Shown here: piece by piece, positions 41,497-49,981 of the stretch
Layout: every line of letters starts with the position of its first letter
Numbering within the stretch: position 1 is the first letter of the stretch
Source: Gemmatimonadota bacterium
Lineage (GTDB): Bacteria > Gemmatimonadota > Gemmatimonadetes > Gemmatimonadales > GWC2-71-9
Length of the DNA stretch: 64,000 bases
Assembly: GCA_025357945.1 (NCBI GenBank)
Contig: JANYLJ010000056.1
Span: forward strand, 164,884 to 228,883
Direction: 5' to 3'
Translations under genes and position numbers: made by a program
Notes under the pieces: generated by a model
Seen by the model: only the letters and a program-made list of their open reading frames with translations
What the model was told of the DNA's origin: nothing
The model's database searches: none

Positions 41497-43313
41497 GGGG
41501 TCACCTCGTGCACTGAGAACTGGAGATCGTGGAGCCGCCGGTACAGGCCGCCGTGCGCCAGCAATTCCGCATTCGTTCCGGATTCCACGACCCGCCCATC
41601 ATCCAGGACGACGATCCGATCGGCATCGCGCACAGTGGCGAGGCGGTGGGCAATGACGAGGACCGTGCGATCACGCACCAGGCGATCGATCGCTTCCTGG
41701 ACCAGACGCTCCGATTCAGTATCAAGCGCGCTGGTCGCTTCGTCGAGGATCAGGATCGGGGCGTCGCGCAGCAGTGCCCGCGCAATCGCGATACGCTGTC
41801 GCTGCCCGCCGGAGAGCCGCGTCCCACGCTCGCCGAGGATGGTCTGATAACGGTCAGGCAGCTGGCTGATGAAGTCGTGCGCATTGGCGGCGATCGCGGC
41901 AGCCTTCACCTCGTCCTCGGTGGCGCCCGAGCGGCCGTAGGCGATGTTGGCGCGCACGGTGTCGTGGAGGATGACGGTGTCCTGGCTGACCACCGCGATC
42001 AGGTTTCGCAACGAGGCCCGCGAGAGCTCCGGGAGCGGCACCCCATCGAGCCGCACGGTGCCCTGCTGCGGATCCTGAAACCGGGGAATCAACTCGAGCA
42101 GGGTGGTCTTTCCCGCACCGCTCGGGCCCACGAGTGCCACGACTTCGCCCTTGGCGATCGTGAGGGACACGTTCCGGAGTACCGGCGCCGACGCCGGGTA
42201 CCCGAAGGTGACGTGGTCGAGCACGAGGTCGCGGTCGAACACGGCCGGGCGTGCGCCAGGGGGATCGACCTCGGTGGCCGGAATGTCGAGCAAGCTGAAG
42301 ATGCGGGCCGCGCTCGCTTCGGCCTGCGCCAGCTGCGTCGGAACCGACGTGATCGCCTTGAGCGGCGACATCATGCGGAGCGCGGCAACCACGAAAAGCA
42401 GCGTCAAGCTGACGTCCAGCTGGACGCCGGAGAGCGAAGAGTTGGTGGCAGCCCAGAGGATCACCAGGATCATCGTGGCACCGAAGAGTTCGCTCACCGG
42501 CGAAGTGAGCAACGCAAATCGCTGGGTGCGCACGATCCCCTTGCGATACCGCTCCGCCTGGTCGCGGAAATGCACCGCCTCATCGCCTTCCGCACCGGAC
42601 GCGCGAATCAGCTTGACCGCGCCGATCCGCTCGGTGATGGTGGCGGTCAGTTCGCCCCGCTCGTGGGCGAAGGCGTGAGCGTGACGCTTCAGTCGCTGGA
42701 CCAGCGCCCGCACGCCCACGAGCAGGATCGGTGCGCACGCGAGCACCATGAGCGTCAGCCGCGGCGAGATCCGCAGCAGCACGACAAGGGTCGCGACGAT
42801 CATCACCATGTTCTGGAAAAACGCCGCGAGGACGGCCGCGGCGATCACCTTGACCTGATCGGCGTCGCTCACCAGCGCCGCCGCAATCTGCCCGCCGCGA
42901 GTGCGCTGGACGATGTTCAGGTCGAGGCGCAACAGGTGGTCGTACAGCCGGATCCGCAGGTCCTTGACCATCCCCTCCTGCACCAGCACCGACAGGTACG
43001 CCGAGACGTAGACCGCGACGTTCTTGAACAACACGGTCCCGACGAAGAGCAGCAACAGGCGGAGCGTCTGCTCGCCATGCGGCACGCCGATCAGAATCGG
43101 ACCGAGCCACCGCTCGATATCGCCTTCGAGCTTGGTGCCCCCCCCGAGTGGGCCGGCGCTGCCGAACAATTGCCTGAGCAGGGGGACCAGCAGGATGACC
43201 GTGGCGGCATCGAGCAACGAGGCGATCGCGGCCAACCCCATGCCACCGCTGAACACGCCGGCGTAGGGCCGGAGCAGGCCGAAGAGCCGCGCCCGCGTGC
43301 CCTTGGGGCTCAG
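41493..43313 (-). CDS. ABC exporter, MsbA-type (fused membrane and ATPase domains)
   Basis: A 606-residue half-transporter: an N-terminal six-helix membrane domain and a C-terminal ATPase with Walker A VGPSGAGKTTLLEL near residue 393, signature LSGGQRQRIAIARALL near 498 and Walker B ILILDEATSALD near 520, followed by the H-loop VLVIAHRLATV. It would flip a lipid, such as lipid A or a lipid-linked glycan, across the inner membrane. The CTG at 43313 overlaps the TGA of the PorX-like gene (CTGA) and gives the usual cytoplasmic N-terminus (SPKGTRARLFGLLRPYAG). The first ATG would begin inside the first helix. Specific substrate unknown. Confidence 0.85.
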   Translation of the reverse strand: MSPKGTRARLFGLLRPYAGVFSGGMGLAAIASLLDAATVILLVPLLRQLFGSAGPLGGGTKLEGDIERWLGPILIGVPHGEQTLRLLLLFVGTVLFKNVAVYVSAYLSVLVQEGMVKDLRIRLYDHLLRLDLNIVQRTRGGQIAAALVSDADQVKVIAAAVLAAFFQNMVMIVATLVVLLRISPRLTLMVLACAPILLVGVRALVQRLKRHAHAFAHERGELTATITERIGAVKLIRASGAEGDEAVHFRDQAERYRKGIVRTQRFALLTSPVSELFGATMILVILWAATNSSLSGVQLDVSLTLLFVVAALRMMSPLKAITSVPTQLAQAEASAARIFSLLDIPATEVDPPGARPAVFDRDLVLDHVTFGYPASAPVLRNVSLTIAKGEVVALVGPSGAGKTTLLELIPRFQDPQQGTVRLDGVPLPELSRASLRNLIAVVSQDTVILHDTVRANIAYGRSGATEDEVKAAAIAANAHDFISQLPDRYQTILGERGTRLSGGQRQRIAIARALLRDAPILILDEATSALDTESERLVQEAIDRLVRDRTVLVIAHRLATVRDADRIVVLDDGRVVESGTNAELLAHGGLYRRLHDLQFSVHEVTP

Positions 43314-44875
43314 CCCCGCCTCGGGGTCAGCAGTGCGATCGGAAGCACCACTTCCTCGGGCGCCACGCCGCCGTGCAGAAAGGCGCCGCGATAGCGTGCC
43401 TGGTACTCGCGCAGCTTGGTGGGATAAACAAAGAAGCGATCGTCGGTCGCCAGCAGCAGGCGGGTCGTCGGCGTGCGCGGCGGCAGGCCCCACGCCTTCA
43501 GGTCATCCACCACGATGGCGGCACCAGGCTCATCGACGCGGAGGTCTTCGCCGAACTTGAACCGCAGGTTCGCGGTCGCGTCGCGCCGGGCGTAGATCGT
43601 CGCCGGCGTATGGCAGTGGATCGACCCGTGGTCGGTGGTGAGGATCACGGTCACCTTGCGTCGCTCCGCCTCCTTGAGCGCGTCGAGCAGCGCCGAGCGT
43701 TCGAACCAGGTGCGGGTGAGCGCCCGCAATGCCGGTGTATCGCGCGCCACTTCGAACAGGGCGTCGTTTTCGGTGCGGCCATGGGTGAGCTGGTCGATGA
43801 AATTGAACACCAGCGCGGTCACACCGGGGTTCGACAGGTGGCCCGGGAGCCGCCGCAGCATCGCCTCGCCGTCGGCCGCCGAGAACATTTTCTCGTAATG
43901 GACTGGCACTTCACGGCCGGTAAGTTCCCGCAGTTGCTCGGTGAGCAGCGCCGCCTCGTGCGCGTTGAGTGACGCCTCTTCGCGATCGTGCCACCATTCG
44001 GGATGCCGCGCAATCATTTCGGCCGGATACAGCCCGGAAAAAATCGCGTTGCGGCTGTACGGTGTTGCGGTCGGGAGAATCGAGAAGTAGTGGTCGACTT
44101 CCACGTCGAAGGTGCGGTCCACAATCGGCCGGATCACCGCCCACTGGTCGAGGCGCAAGCAGTCCACAACCACCAGCATGACCTTGCCGTTGGCGTCCAG
44201 CGTCGGTCGCAGAAACTCGGAGACCACGTCGACGGAGAGCGGCGGGCGGTCGGCACCACGCTCGGCCAGCCAGCGCGGGTAGTTGGCCGCAATGAAGCCG
44301 GCGAAGTCGCGGCGGATCGACGATTGCAGATTGCGGAGCGCCTCCTGCAGTCCGGGCTCGTCGGCCGCGCCAAGCTTGACCTCCCATTCCGCCAGCTCGG
44401 CCACCAGCTCGACCCATTCGCGCCATTCCAGATGCTCGCCGCGCCGCCCTTCCAGTTCGCGGAATCGGCCAACGAAGTCGCGGGAAAGGCGCTGCTGACG
44501 AATCCGGTCCCCTTCCAGGAGCCGGGTCACCACGGACAACACCTGTCGCGGACTCACCGGCTTGGTCAGGTAGTCGGCGGTCTCGGCGCCGATGGCGTCG
44601 CGCAGCGTGTCCTGACCCTCGGACTTGGTGATCATCACCACCGGCATCGACGCGTCGATCGCTCGAAGCTGTGGCACCAGGTCGAGCCCGCGGGTGCCGG
44701 GCATCTGCTCGTCGAGGAGTACTACTCCGTACGGTTGGCGACGCAGCAAAGCGAGGGCGTCTTCGCCGTTGGACGCTCGTTCCACCGAAAAGCCCTGCTG
44801 CTCGAGAAAGAGCACCTGGGAATCGAGGGTTTCGATCTCGTCGTCGACCCAGAGGATGCTGCGGGGGCGAGGCAT
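43310..44875 (-). CDS. PorX-type response regulator with PglZ domain
   Basis: At 521 residues the protein begins with a receiver domain: acidic pocket D11-D12, the phosphoacceptor aspartate D55 in VVLLDEQMPG, and the switch lysine K105 in YLTKP. A helical linker follows, then a PglZ-type alkaline-phosphatase-superfamily domain with VMLVVVDCLRLDQW and VILTTDHGSIHCHTP, where Asp and His would bind metal. This receiver plus PglZ layout is that of PorX, known in Bacteroidota as the partner of the PorY kinase controlling type IX secretion and as a metal-dependent nucleotide hydrolase. No kinase or secretion genes are nearby. It leads the reverse operon with the MsbA-like and CgeB-like genes. Confidence 0.85.
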   Translation of the reverse strand: MPRPRSILWVDDEIETLDSQVLFLEQQGFSVERASNGEDALALLRRQPYGVVLLDEQMPGTRGLDLVPQLRAIDASMPVVMITKSEGQDTLRDAIGAETADYLTKPVSPRQVLSVVTRLLEGDRIRQQRLSRDFVGRFRELEGRRGEHLEWREWVELVAELAEWEVKLGAADEPGLQEALRNLQSSIRRDFAGFIAANYPRWLAERGADRPPLSVDVVSEFLRPTLDANGKVMLVVVDCLRLDQWAVIRPIVDRTFDVEVDHYFSILPTATPYSRNAIFSGLYPAEMIARHPEWWHDREEASLNAHEAALLTEQLRELTGREVPVHYEKMFSAADGEAMLRRLPGHLSNPGVTALVFNFIDQLTHGRTENDALFEVARDTPALRALTRTWFERSALLDALKEAERRKVTVILTTDHGSIHCHTPATIYARRDATANLRFKFGEDLRVDEPGAAIVVDDLKAWGLPPRTPTTRLLLATDDRFFVYPTKLREYQARYRGAFLHGGVAPEEVVLPIALLTPRRG

Positions 44876-44904
44876 AAGATCAAGCTAAGCCCTTAGTTTC
44901 CTGC

Positions 44905-45912
44905 ATGCCGCGGAACATCCTGATCGTCCGCTTCTCCTCGATCGGCGATCTCCTCCTCACCACGCCGCTGTTGCGCGCGATCCGTACCCGTCATCCCGAC
45001 AGCCGGATCACCTTCGTCGTCCGCACGGACATGGCCGACACGTTGCGGCGCAACCCACGCATCAGCGAACTCATCACCTGGCCTCGCGGCTCGTCGTTGA
45101 CAGCACTGGCGCGCACCTTGCGCGCAGAGCATTGGACCGATCGACTGGATTTGCACGGGTCGCTGCGGTCGCAGGCGCTGCGTCGCCTCGTGGGCGGGTC
45201 GTGGACGGGCTATCCCAAGTATCGCCTGCGTCGCAGGCTGTTGATTGCGACTCGCGGCAAGCATGGCGGTGCCCTCGGACACGTCGCGGAACGGTACTTC
45301 GCCGCCGCCCGCCACCTCGACGTCACGCCGGACGGCAAGCCCCCAGAGTTCTTCACCAGCGAGCACGCGGACGCCGCGGCGAACGCATTTCTGACGCAAC
45401 ACCGACTCGGACACGATCGCCCGCTGATCGCGTTCGCCCCCGGGGCGGCACATTTCACGAAGCGGTGGCCAGAACAGCATTGGGTGGCACTGGCGCACCA
45501 GCTCGCGGCGACCCACGACATCGTGGTACTGGGCGGGAAAGCGGAAGAGCGTGCGGCAGCCGCCGTCGCCGACGCCGCCGGTAGCGCGGCGGCGAGCGCC
45601 GCGGGCCTTTTCACGCTCGACGGGAGCGCGGCACTGCTCAAGCGCGCCGAGCGCTTCGTCGGTGGCGATACCGGGCTGCTGCACCTGGCGACAGCGGTGG
45701 GGACGCCGGTCGTCGGACTCTACGGACCCACTGTCGAGGCGTTCGGGTTCTTTCCGTATCAGGCGCGCGCGGTGACGCTGCAACACGACCTCGACTGCCG
45801 GCCGTGTTCGTCGCACGGCGGGCCAGTGTGTCCGCTGGGGCATCACAACTGCATGGTGCAGCTGATGCCGGAAGAAGTGGTCACGGGGATTGAGGTCGCC
45901 GGGCGGCTGTGA
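44905..45912 (+). CDS. Glycosyltransferase family 9 (heptosyltransferase-like)
   Basis: The 335-residue GT-B protein opens ILIVRFSSIGDLLLTTPLLR, the diagnostic N-terminus of ADP-heptose:LPS heptosyltransferases. It has AFAPGAAHFTKRWPEQHW (donor site) and GGDTGLLHLATAVGTPVVGL, the conserved GT9 end motif. It would add heptose or a similar sugar to lipid A-core. Four cysteines near the C-terminus (CRPCSSHGGPVCPLGHHNC) are unusual and may bind a metal. ATG at 44905 is 29 bases from the divergent PorX-like gene. The stop overlaps the next gene's GTG. Confidence 0.87.
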   Translation: MPRNILIVRFSSIGDLLLTTPLLRAIRTRHPDSRITFVVRTDMADTLRRNPRISELITWPRGSSLTALARTLRAEHWTDRLDLHGSLRSQALRRLVGGSWTGYPKYRLRRRLLIATRGKHGGALGHVAERYFAAARHLDVTPDGKPPEFFTSEHADAAANAFLTQHRLGHDRPLIAFAPGAAHFTKRWPEQHWVALAHQLAATHDIVVLGGKAEERAAAAVADAAGSAAASAAGLFTLDGSAALLKRAERFVGGDTGLLHLATAVGTPVVGLYGPTVEAFGFFPYQARAVTLQHDLDCRPCSSHGGPVCPLGHHNCMVQLMPEEVVTGIEVAGRL

Positions 45913-46292
45913 CCGACTGGTCCCCGCCGCTGATGGCGCTGCTCACGCTGCAACGCCAGTTCGAACGCGGCCCCAAGCGCGAAGGTGCCTTCGCCCTCTG
46001 GCTCACGGTGCGCGCGGCGATCGATCTCGGCCTGAACGATGCACCGCCCGACAAGGCCGATCGCCGCCGCGTGGCACTGCTCGGCCAGCGCCTGGCGCCG
46101 CTGGCCGTGCCGCGGCCACTGTCGCGCGGCCTGGTTGCTGCGCTAAGCCATCTGGAAGACGGAACCCCGGCCGGAGCGAGAATTGCGCTGGCGCAGCTGG
46201 TGGCACCGGTGCGGGACGCCCTCGGACCCGATGCCGCCGAGGCGGTCGCTCAGGCGGCCCGGATGATTCACGGTCGTCCTAGGGCTTCTTGA
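45909..46292 (+). CDS. Hypothetical protein coupled to the GT9 gene
   Basis: A 127-residue protein, mostly alpha-helical and rich in Ala, Leu and Arg, with no recognisable domain. The only clear pattern is a central RLAPLAVPRPLSRGLVAALS segment. The GTG overlaps the GT9 stop (GTGA). The 3' end overlaps the convergent reverse gene by 14 bases. The codon pattern is like its neighbours and supports real coding, but function cannot be assigned. Confidence 0.6.
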   Translation: MTDWSPPLMALLTLQRQFERGPKREGAFALWLTVRAAIDLGLNDAPPDKADRRRVALLGQRLAPLAVPRPLSRGLVAALSHLEDGTPAGARIALAQLVAPVRDALGPDAAEAVAQAARMIHGRPRAS

Positions 46293-46737
46293 CCGGCAGC
46301 GTCACCGCGGCGCCCGAATCCGCGGTCTTCAGCTTCCGGGTGCTCGAGTCCCGGGTAGTGGCATCGTTGGCGCCGGCGATAATGACCTGGGACCCCTCGC
46401 TGCCATTGGGCCCCACCGTAACCCAGAGCGGCGGACCACCATCCTGCTCGGCATACAACGCCGTTCCCTTGCCGGAGACCCGTTCGTTGACCAGGTGGAA
46501 GGGATCGGCCGAGAGAACCTTGCGGTAGTAGGTGACCACGGCGTCGGGGGTCGATGGGGTCACGAACACCATCTGCATCGCCTCGGTACCACCCTCCTTG
46601 ACCAGCGCCACGGCGTCTGGCGGCAGCGGGATCGTGTGGAAGGCGGCGTTGAGGGCGACCTGTTTCGGCGGCGACTTGTGGCAGGCCGTAACGAAAAGGG
46701 CCGCCGTCAGGATCGGGAAAACCAGTCGGGTGCGCAT
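46279..46737 (-). CDS. Small lipoprotein of unknown function
   Basis: The 152-residue protein has a lipoprotein signal peptide (LVFPILTAALFVTAC with lipidation at Cys19), then a mature part with IPLPPDAVALVKEGG and VVTYYRKVLSADPFHLV. The middle resembles a small alpha-beta domain in which a sugar or peptide could bind, but I do not recognise a family. It lies alone between convergent and divergent neighbours, with a family 2 repeat 40 bases upstream of its ATG. Location would be the inner or outer membrane, facing the periplasm. Confidence 0.6.
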   Translation of the reverse strand: MRTRLVFPILTAALFVTACHKSPPKQVALNAAFHTIPLPPDAVALVKEGGTEAMQMVFVTPSTPDAVVTYYRKVLSADPFHLVNERVSGKGTALYAEQDGGPPLWVTVGPNGSEGSQVIIAGANDATTRDSSTRKLKTADSGAAVTLPVKKP

Positions 46738-46776
46738 AGTGGGAATCTAGCGATGCCGCCGGGGGCCGGGAAAAAC

Positions 46777-46860
46777 AGCCGTGAGCCGTGAGCCCCCGAC
46801 GGTACGTCAGCGCTGCCGATCCGCACGCTAGCCTACCTCAAGGGCTCACGGCTCATGGCT
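46777..46860. repeat. Dispersed palindromic repeat family 2, copy 2
   Basis: The copy begins AGCCGTGAGCCGTGAGCC and ends GGGCTCACGGCTCATGGCT, with a GTCAGCG/ACGCTAGC inner portion. It sits between the divergent lipoprotein gene and yebC, so it lies in their shared promoter region. The other copies are at 40391-40514 and 51144-51233. Confidence 0.8.
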
Positions 46861-46922
46861 GTCGATCCCACCGTACCCTCCGGTTCCTCCACTACATTTC
46901 CGTCCGAACCGTGGAGACGCCA

Positions 46923-47672
46923 ATGTCGGGGCACAGCAAGTGGAGCACCATCAAGCGAAAGAAGGCGCTCACCGACAACCGGCGCGCCTCGGTGTGGACC
47001 AAGCTGATCCGTGAGATCACCGTGGCAGCCAAGGCCGGCGGGGGCGATCCGGGCAGCAACGCGCGCTTGCGCAAGGCGATCGATGACGGTCGGGCCGGCA
47101 ACATGCCCAACGAGAACATCGAACGCGCCATCAAGAAGGGCACTGGCGAGCTCGAAGGCGCCAGCTACGAAGAGTTCAGCTACGAGGGCTACGGCCCCGG
47201 TGGCACAGCAATCCTGCTCGAAGGATCCACCGATAACGCCAACCGCACCGTCGCGGAAGTCCGTCACGCGTTTTCACGCAATCATGGCAACCTCGGCACG
47301 TCGAACTCGGTGGCCTGGATGTTCGAGCGGAAAGGCCAGATCGTCATTGCGGCGGCCGCGATCCCCGAGGACAAGGCAATGGAAGACGCGCTGGATGCCG
47401 GCGCGAGCGACTTTTCCGCCGACGGCGATCTCTACGTCGTCAGCACGGAGACCAACACCTTCCACGCCGTGATCGACGGGCTGAAGGCGAAGGGATACCG
47501 ACCCGAGTCGTCCGACATCGTCATGGCCCCGAAAAACCTGGTGAAGCCCGAACCGGCGGACGCGCGCAAAGTGCTCCAGCTGATCGAGGTGCTCGAAGAG
47601 CTGGACGATGTGGCCAAGGTGTTCACCAACCTCGACGTCGATGCGGTGGACCTCGAGGAGGCAGGCGCCTGA
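46923..47672 (+). CDS. yebC: YebC/PmpR-family protein (translation or transcription regulator)
   Basis: A 249-residue protein starting MSGHSKWSTIKRKKA, diagnostic of the YebC family, with NARLRKAIDDGRAGNMPNEN, the GYGPGGTAILLEGSTDN loop and the three-domain length of the family. YebC proteins were long annotated as transcription regulators; recent work on related proteins links them to ribosomes at proline-rich stretches. The ATG at 46923 has a GGAG site seven bases upstream. An upstream in-frame extension translates a repeat and is rejected. It leads the long housekeeping operon and its stop overlaps the ruvC start codon (CTGA). Confidence 0.95.
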   Translation: MSGHSKWSTIKRKKALTDNRRASVWTKLIREITVAAKAGGGDPGSNARLRKAIDDGRAGNMPNENIERAIKKGTGELEGASYEEFSYEGYGPGGTAILLEGSTDNANRTVAEVRHAFSRNHGNLGTSNSVAWMFERKGQIVIAAAAIPEDKAMEDALDAGASDFSADGDLYVVSTETNTFHAVIDGLKAKGYRPESSDIVMAPKNLVKPEPADARKVLQLIEVLEELDDVAKVFTNLDVDAVDLEEAGA

Positions 47673-48184
47673 CACCTTTCACCGTGCTCGGAGTGGATCC
47701 GGGGACAGCGGTGATGGGGTACGGTGTGGTGACAACTCCGCTCGGGATGACAACGGTGCGGCTGGTCGAATGTGGTGTCGTGCGCACCCGCTCGACCGAG
47801 TCGCTCGCCAGCCGACTCGGCACGCTGTTCGACGGTGTCACGGCGCTGATCGAACGGCATCGCCCCGACGCCATCGCCGTCGAAGGCCTCTTTCACGGTC
47901 GCAACGCGCGGAGTGCCCTGATCCTCGGACACGCGCGTGGCGTGGTACTGCTCGCCGCAACACGCGCCGGGTTGGCGGTAGCGGAAATCTCGCCCGCCGA
48001 AGTGAAGCGCGCGGTGACCGGCACCGGTGCGGCAACCAAGACGCAGGTCGCCGCGATGGTGAAGCGGTTGCTGAACCTCGTCGCGGCGCCCAAGCCGGCG
48101 GACGCTGCCGATGGCGTGGCCATCGCGCTGACACACTTGTTGCGGCTGCAGCCAGGAGCGCGGATGATGGCGGGACGCCGATGA
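47669..48184 (+). CDS. ruvC: Holliday junction resolvase RuvC (probable CTG start)
   Basis: RuvC cuts Holliday junctions symmetrically after RuvAB branch migration. The catalytic acidic residues are visible: Asp in VLGVDPGTA (residue 10), Glu in IAVEGLF and the Asp pair in PADAADGVAIA. The protein of about 171 residues has normal length. GTG at 47684 would remove part of the first beta strand. CTG at 47669 overlaps the yebC TGA and restores TPFTVLGVDPG, so it is preferred. Its stop overlaps the ruvA ATG by four bases. Confidence 0.93.
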   Translation: MTPFTVLGVDPGTAVMGYGVVTTPLGMTTVRLVECGVVRTRSTESLASRLGTLFDGVTALIERHRPDAIAVEGLFHGRNARSALILGHARGVVLLAATRAGLAVAEISPAEVKRAVTGTGAATKTQVAAMVKRLLNLVAAPKPADAADGVAIALTHLLRLQPGARMMAGRR

Positions 48185-48759
48185 TTGCCTCGCTGCGCGG
48201 TACGCTGGTATTGCGCGACCCGACCGGAATCGTGGTGGATACGTCGGGCGGCACGGGCTACCTGATCGAGGTTCCCCTCGGCGTTTTCGAGCGCCTGCCT
48301 GCGGCGGGAGCGTCCGTGCAACTGTACACCGAGCTGGTCGTCCGCGAAGATGCCTGGTCGCTCTACGGCTTTGACGGCGTGACGGAGCGGGCGGTGTTTC
48401 GCCGCCTGATGGCCGCGTCGGGCGTCGGTCCGCGGCTGGCGCTGGCAATCCTCTCGGCGCTGGGGCCCGAACGCACGGTGCGCGCGATCCGGGACAAGGA
48501 TCTCGCCGCGCTGGCGAGTGTCTCCGGTATCGGCCGGAAGAAGGCGGAACGCATCGCGCTGGAACTCGGCGATCGCCTGGACGACCTGCCCGCCGCCGAA
48601 CCGACGCCGTCGCCCGGCACGGACGCCGTGCGGTATGTCATCGCGCTGGGATACAGCGCGGCCACGGCGGACGTGGCAGTTCGCGCCGCGCTCGACGCCG
48701 GCACCACGCAGGACACGGCCGCCCTGGTGGCACGGGCACTTCAACTGGTCAGGAAATAA
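48181..48759 (+). CDS. ruvA: Holliday junction branch-migration protein RuvA
   Basis: RuvA binds the four-way junction and loads RuvB. The protein has 192 residues with the three domains expected: an N-terminal OB fold (IASLRGTLVLRDPTGIVVDT), a middle helix-hairpin-helix DNA-binding pair (RLMAASGVGPRLALAIL and LASVSGIGRKKAERIALEL), and a small C-terminal domain that contacts RuvB (ALGYSAATADVAVRAAL). The ATG overlaps the ruvC stop (ATGA). Order ruvC-ruvA-ruvB is conserved except for the small gene between ruvA and ruvB. Confidence 0.95.
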   Translation: MIASLRGTLVLRDPTGIVVDTSGGTGYLIEVPLGVFERLPAAGASVQLYTELVVREDAWSLYGFDGVTERAVFRRLMAASGVGPRLALAILSALGPERTVRAIRDKDLAALASVSGIGRKKAERIALELGDRLDDLPAAEPTPSPGTDAVRYVIALGYSAATADVAVRAALDAGTTQDTAALVARALQLVRK

Positions 48760-48761
48760 TC

Positions 48762-48947
48762 GTGATGCAGTTTGTCGCTGGACCTGCGGTCACCGCGGAA
48801 TGGATCTGCACCCGCTGCGGCGTGACCAACCGGAAGCTGGTCGCAGTCGGTCGGCATGAGATCATGGATCGGTGCGTCCACTGCGGGCTCCGGCACCGCG
48901 TCTCCGAAGACGAACGGCCGGTGCGTTGGCGGGCCGAGGCGGCGTGA
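48762..48947 (+). CDS. Small zinc-ribbon protein between ruvA and ruvB
   Basis: A 61-residue protein with two CxxC pairs (CTRCG and CVHCG, about 20 residues apart), which should bind one zinc ion, plus a basic stretch. It has no name in any family I recognise. GTG at 48762 or ATG at 48765 may start it. Its stop overlaps the ruvB GTG by four bases. The close coupling implies co-production with the RuvAB complex, but a role in recombination is speculative. Confidence 0.65.
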   Translation: MMQFVAGPAVTAEWICTRCGVTNRKLVAVGRHEIMDRCVHCGLRHRVSEDERPVRWRAEAA

Positions 48948-49981
48948 ATCGCGACGTGGAAATCACCACGCCCGCGGCGCTGCCGGAAGAGACCAGCACG
49001 GAAGCGGTGCTGCGCCCGTCGCGGCTCGATGAATTCGTCGGCCAGCATCAAGTACGCGCGTCACTCCAGATCGCGATCGACGCCGCCAAGCAACGGCATG
49101 AGGCACTCGACCACGTACTCTTCTTCGGCCCACCCGGACTCGGCAAGACCACGCTCGCGTTGCTGATGGCGCGCGAGATGGGCGTGCAATGCCGCACCAC
49201 GTCGGGGCCGGTGCTCGAGCGGCCGGGCGACCTGGTGGGGCTGCTCACCGCGCTCGGCGACGGCGACATCCTGTTCATCGACGAGATCCACCGCCTGCGG
49301 CCACAGCTGGAAGAATTTCTCTATCCGGCGATGGAAGACTTTCACGTGGACGTCCGGTTGAGCGACGGGCCGCACGCGCAGACGCTGCCGATGAGCATCG
49401 CGCGCTTCACGCTGATCGGCGCCACCACACGCTTCGGTTTGCTCACGCCGCCGATGCGGGCACGATTCGGCCTGGTGGAGCGGCTGTCGTTCTATCCGAC
49501 GGACGACCTCAACAGCATCGTGCTGCGCTCCGCCGGCGTGCTCAACGTGCCGATCGACGGAGCGGGCGCGGCGGAGATCGCGAAGCGTTCGCGCGGCACG
49601 CCACGCGTGGCCAACCGTCTGCTTCGCCGCGTCCGCGACTTTGCCGAAGTGCGCGCCGACGGCCGCATCACCGGCGACGTCGCCATCGCGGCACTTGAGC
49701 GCCTGAACGTCGATGAATTCGGCCTCGACGACATGGACACGCGCATCCTGAGCACGATCATCGAAAAGTTCGACGGCGGGCCCGTCGGACTCGGCACCAT
49801 CGCGGCATCGGTGGGTGAAGACCCGGCCACGCTCGAAGAAGTGTACGAACCGTATCTCATGCAGCAGGGATTCCTGGAGCGCACCGCCCGCGGTCGCATG
49901 GCAACGCGCAACGCGTACAAACGCCTGGGCCTGACGCCTACCCGCCGCGACGAGAGCCAGCCTTCGCTCCTCGATGAGTGA
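48944..49981 (+). CDS. ruvB: Holliday junction branch-migration ATPase RuvB
   Basis: RuvB is the AAA+ motor that pumps DNA through the RuvA-bound junction. The 345-residue protein has Walker [16 protein letters not shown], Walker [14 protein letters not shown], sensor 1 in [20 protein letters not shown] and the C-terminal winged helix ([21 protein letters not shown] and [13 protein letters not shown]). GTG at 48944 overlaps the small zinc-ribbon gene stop. The 3' end overlaps queA by eight bases. Confidence 0.96.
   Translation: MNRDVEITTPAALPEETSTEAVLRPSRLDEFVGQHQVRASLQIAIDAAKQRHEALDHVLFFGPPGLGKTTLALLMAREMGVQCRTTSGPVLERPGDLVGLLTALGDGDILFIDEIHRLRPQLEEFLYPAMEDFHVDVRLSDGPHAQTLPMSIARFTLIGATTRFGLLTPPMRARFGLVERLSFYPTDDLNSIVLRSAGVLNVPIDGAGAAEIAKRSRGTPRVANRLLRRVRDFAEVRADGRITGDVAIAALERLNVDEFGLDDMDTRILSTIIEKFDGGPVGLGTIAASVGEDPATLEEVYEPYLMQQGFLERTARGRMATRNAYKRLGLTPTRRDESQPSLLDE

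Noticed and set aside
41529..43394. Long forward frame opposite the MsbA-like exporter
   Set aside because: The reverse frame has all ABC motifs; the forward frame is low complexity.
43310..44875. BREX defence gene because of the PglZ domain
   Set aside because: The domain is fused to a receiver domain and no other BREX genes are present, so PorX type fits better.
46788..46922. N-terminal extension of YebC
   Set aside because: It only translates the family 2 repeat; the family start MSGHSKW is at 46923 with a ribosome site.
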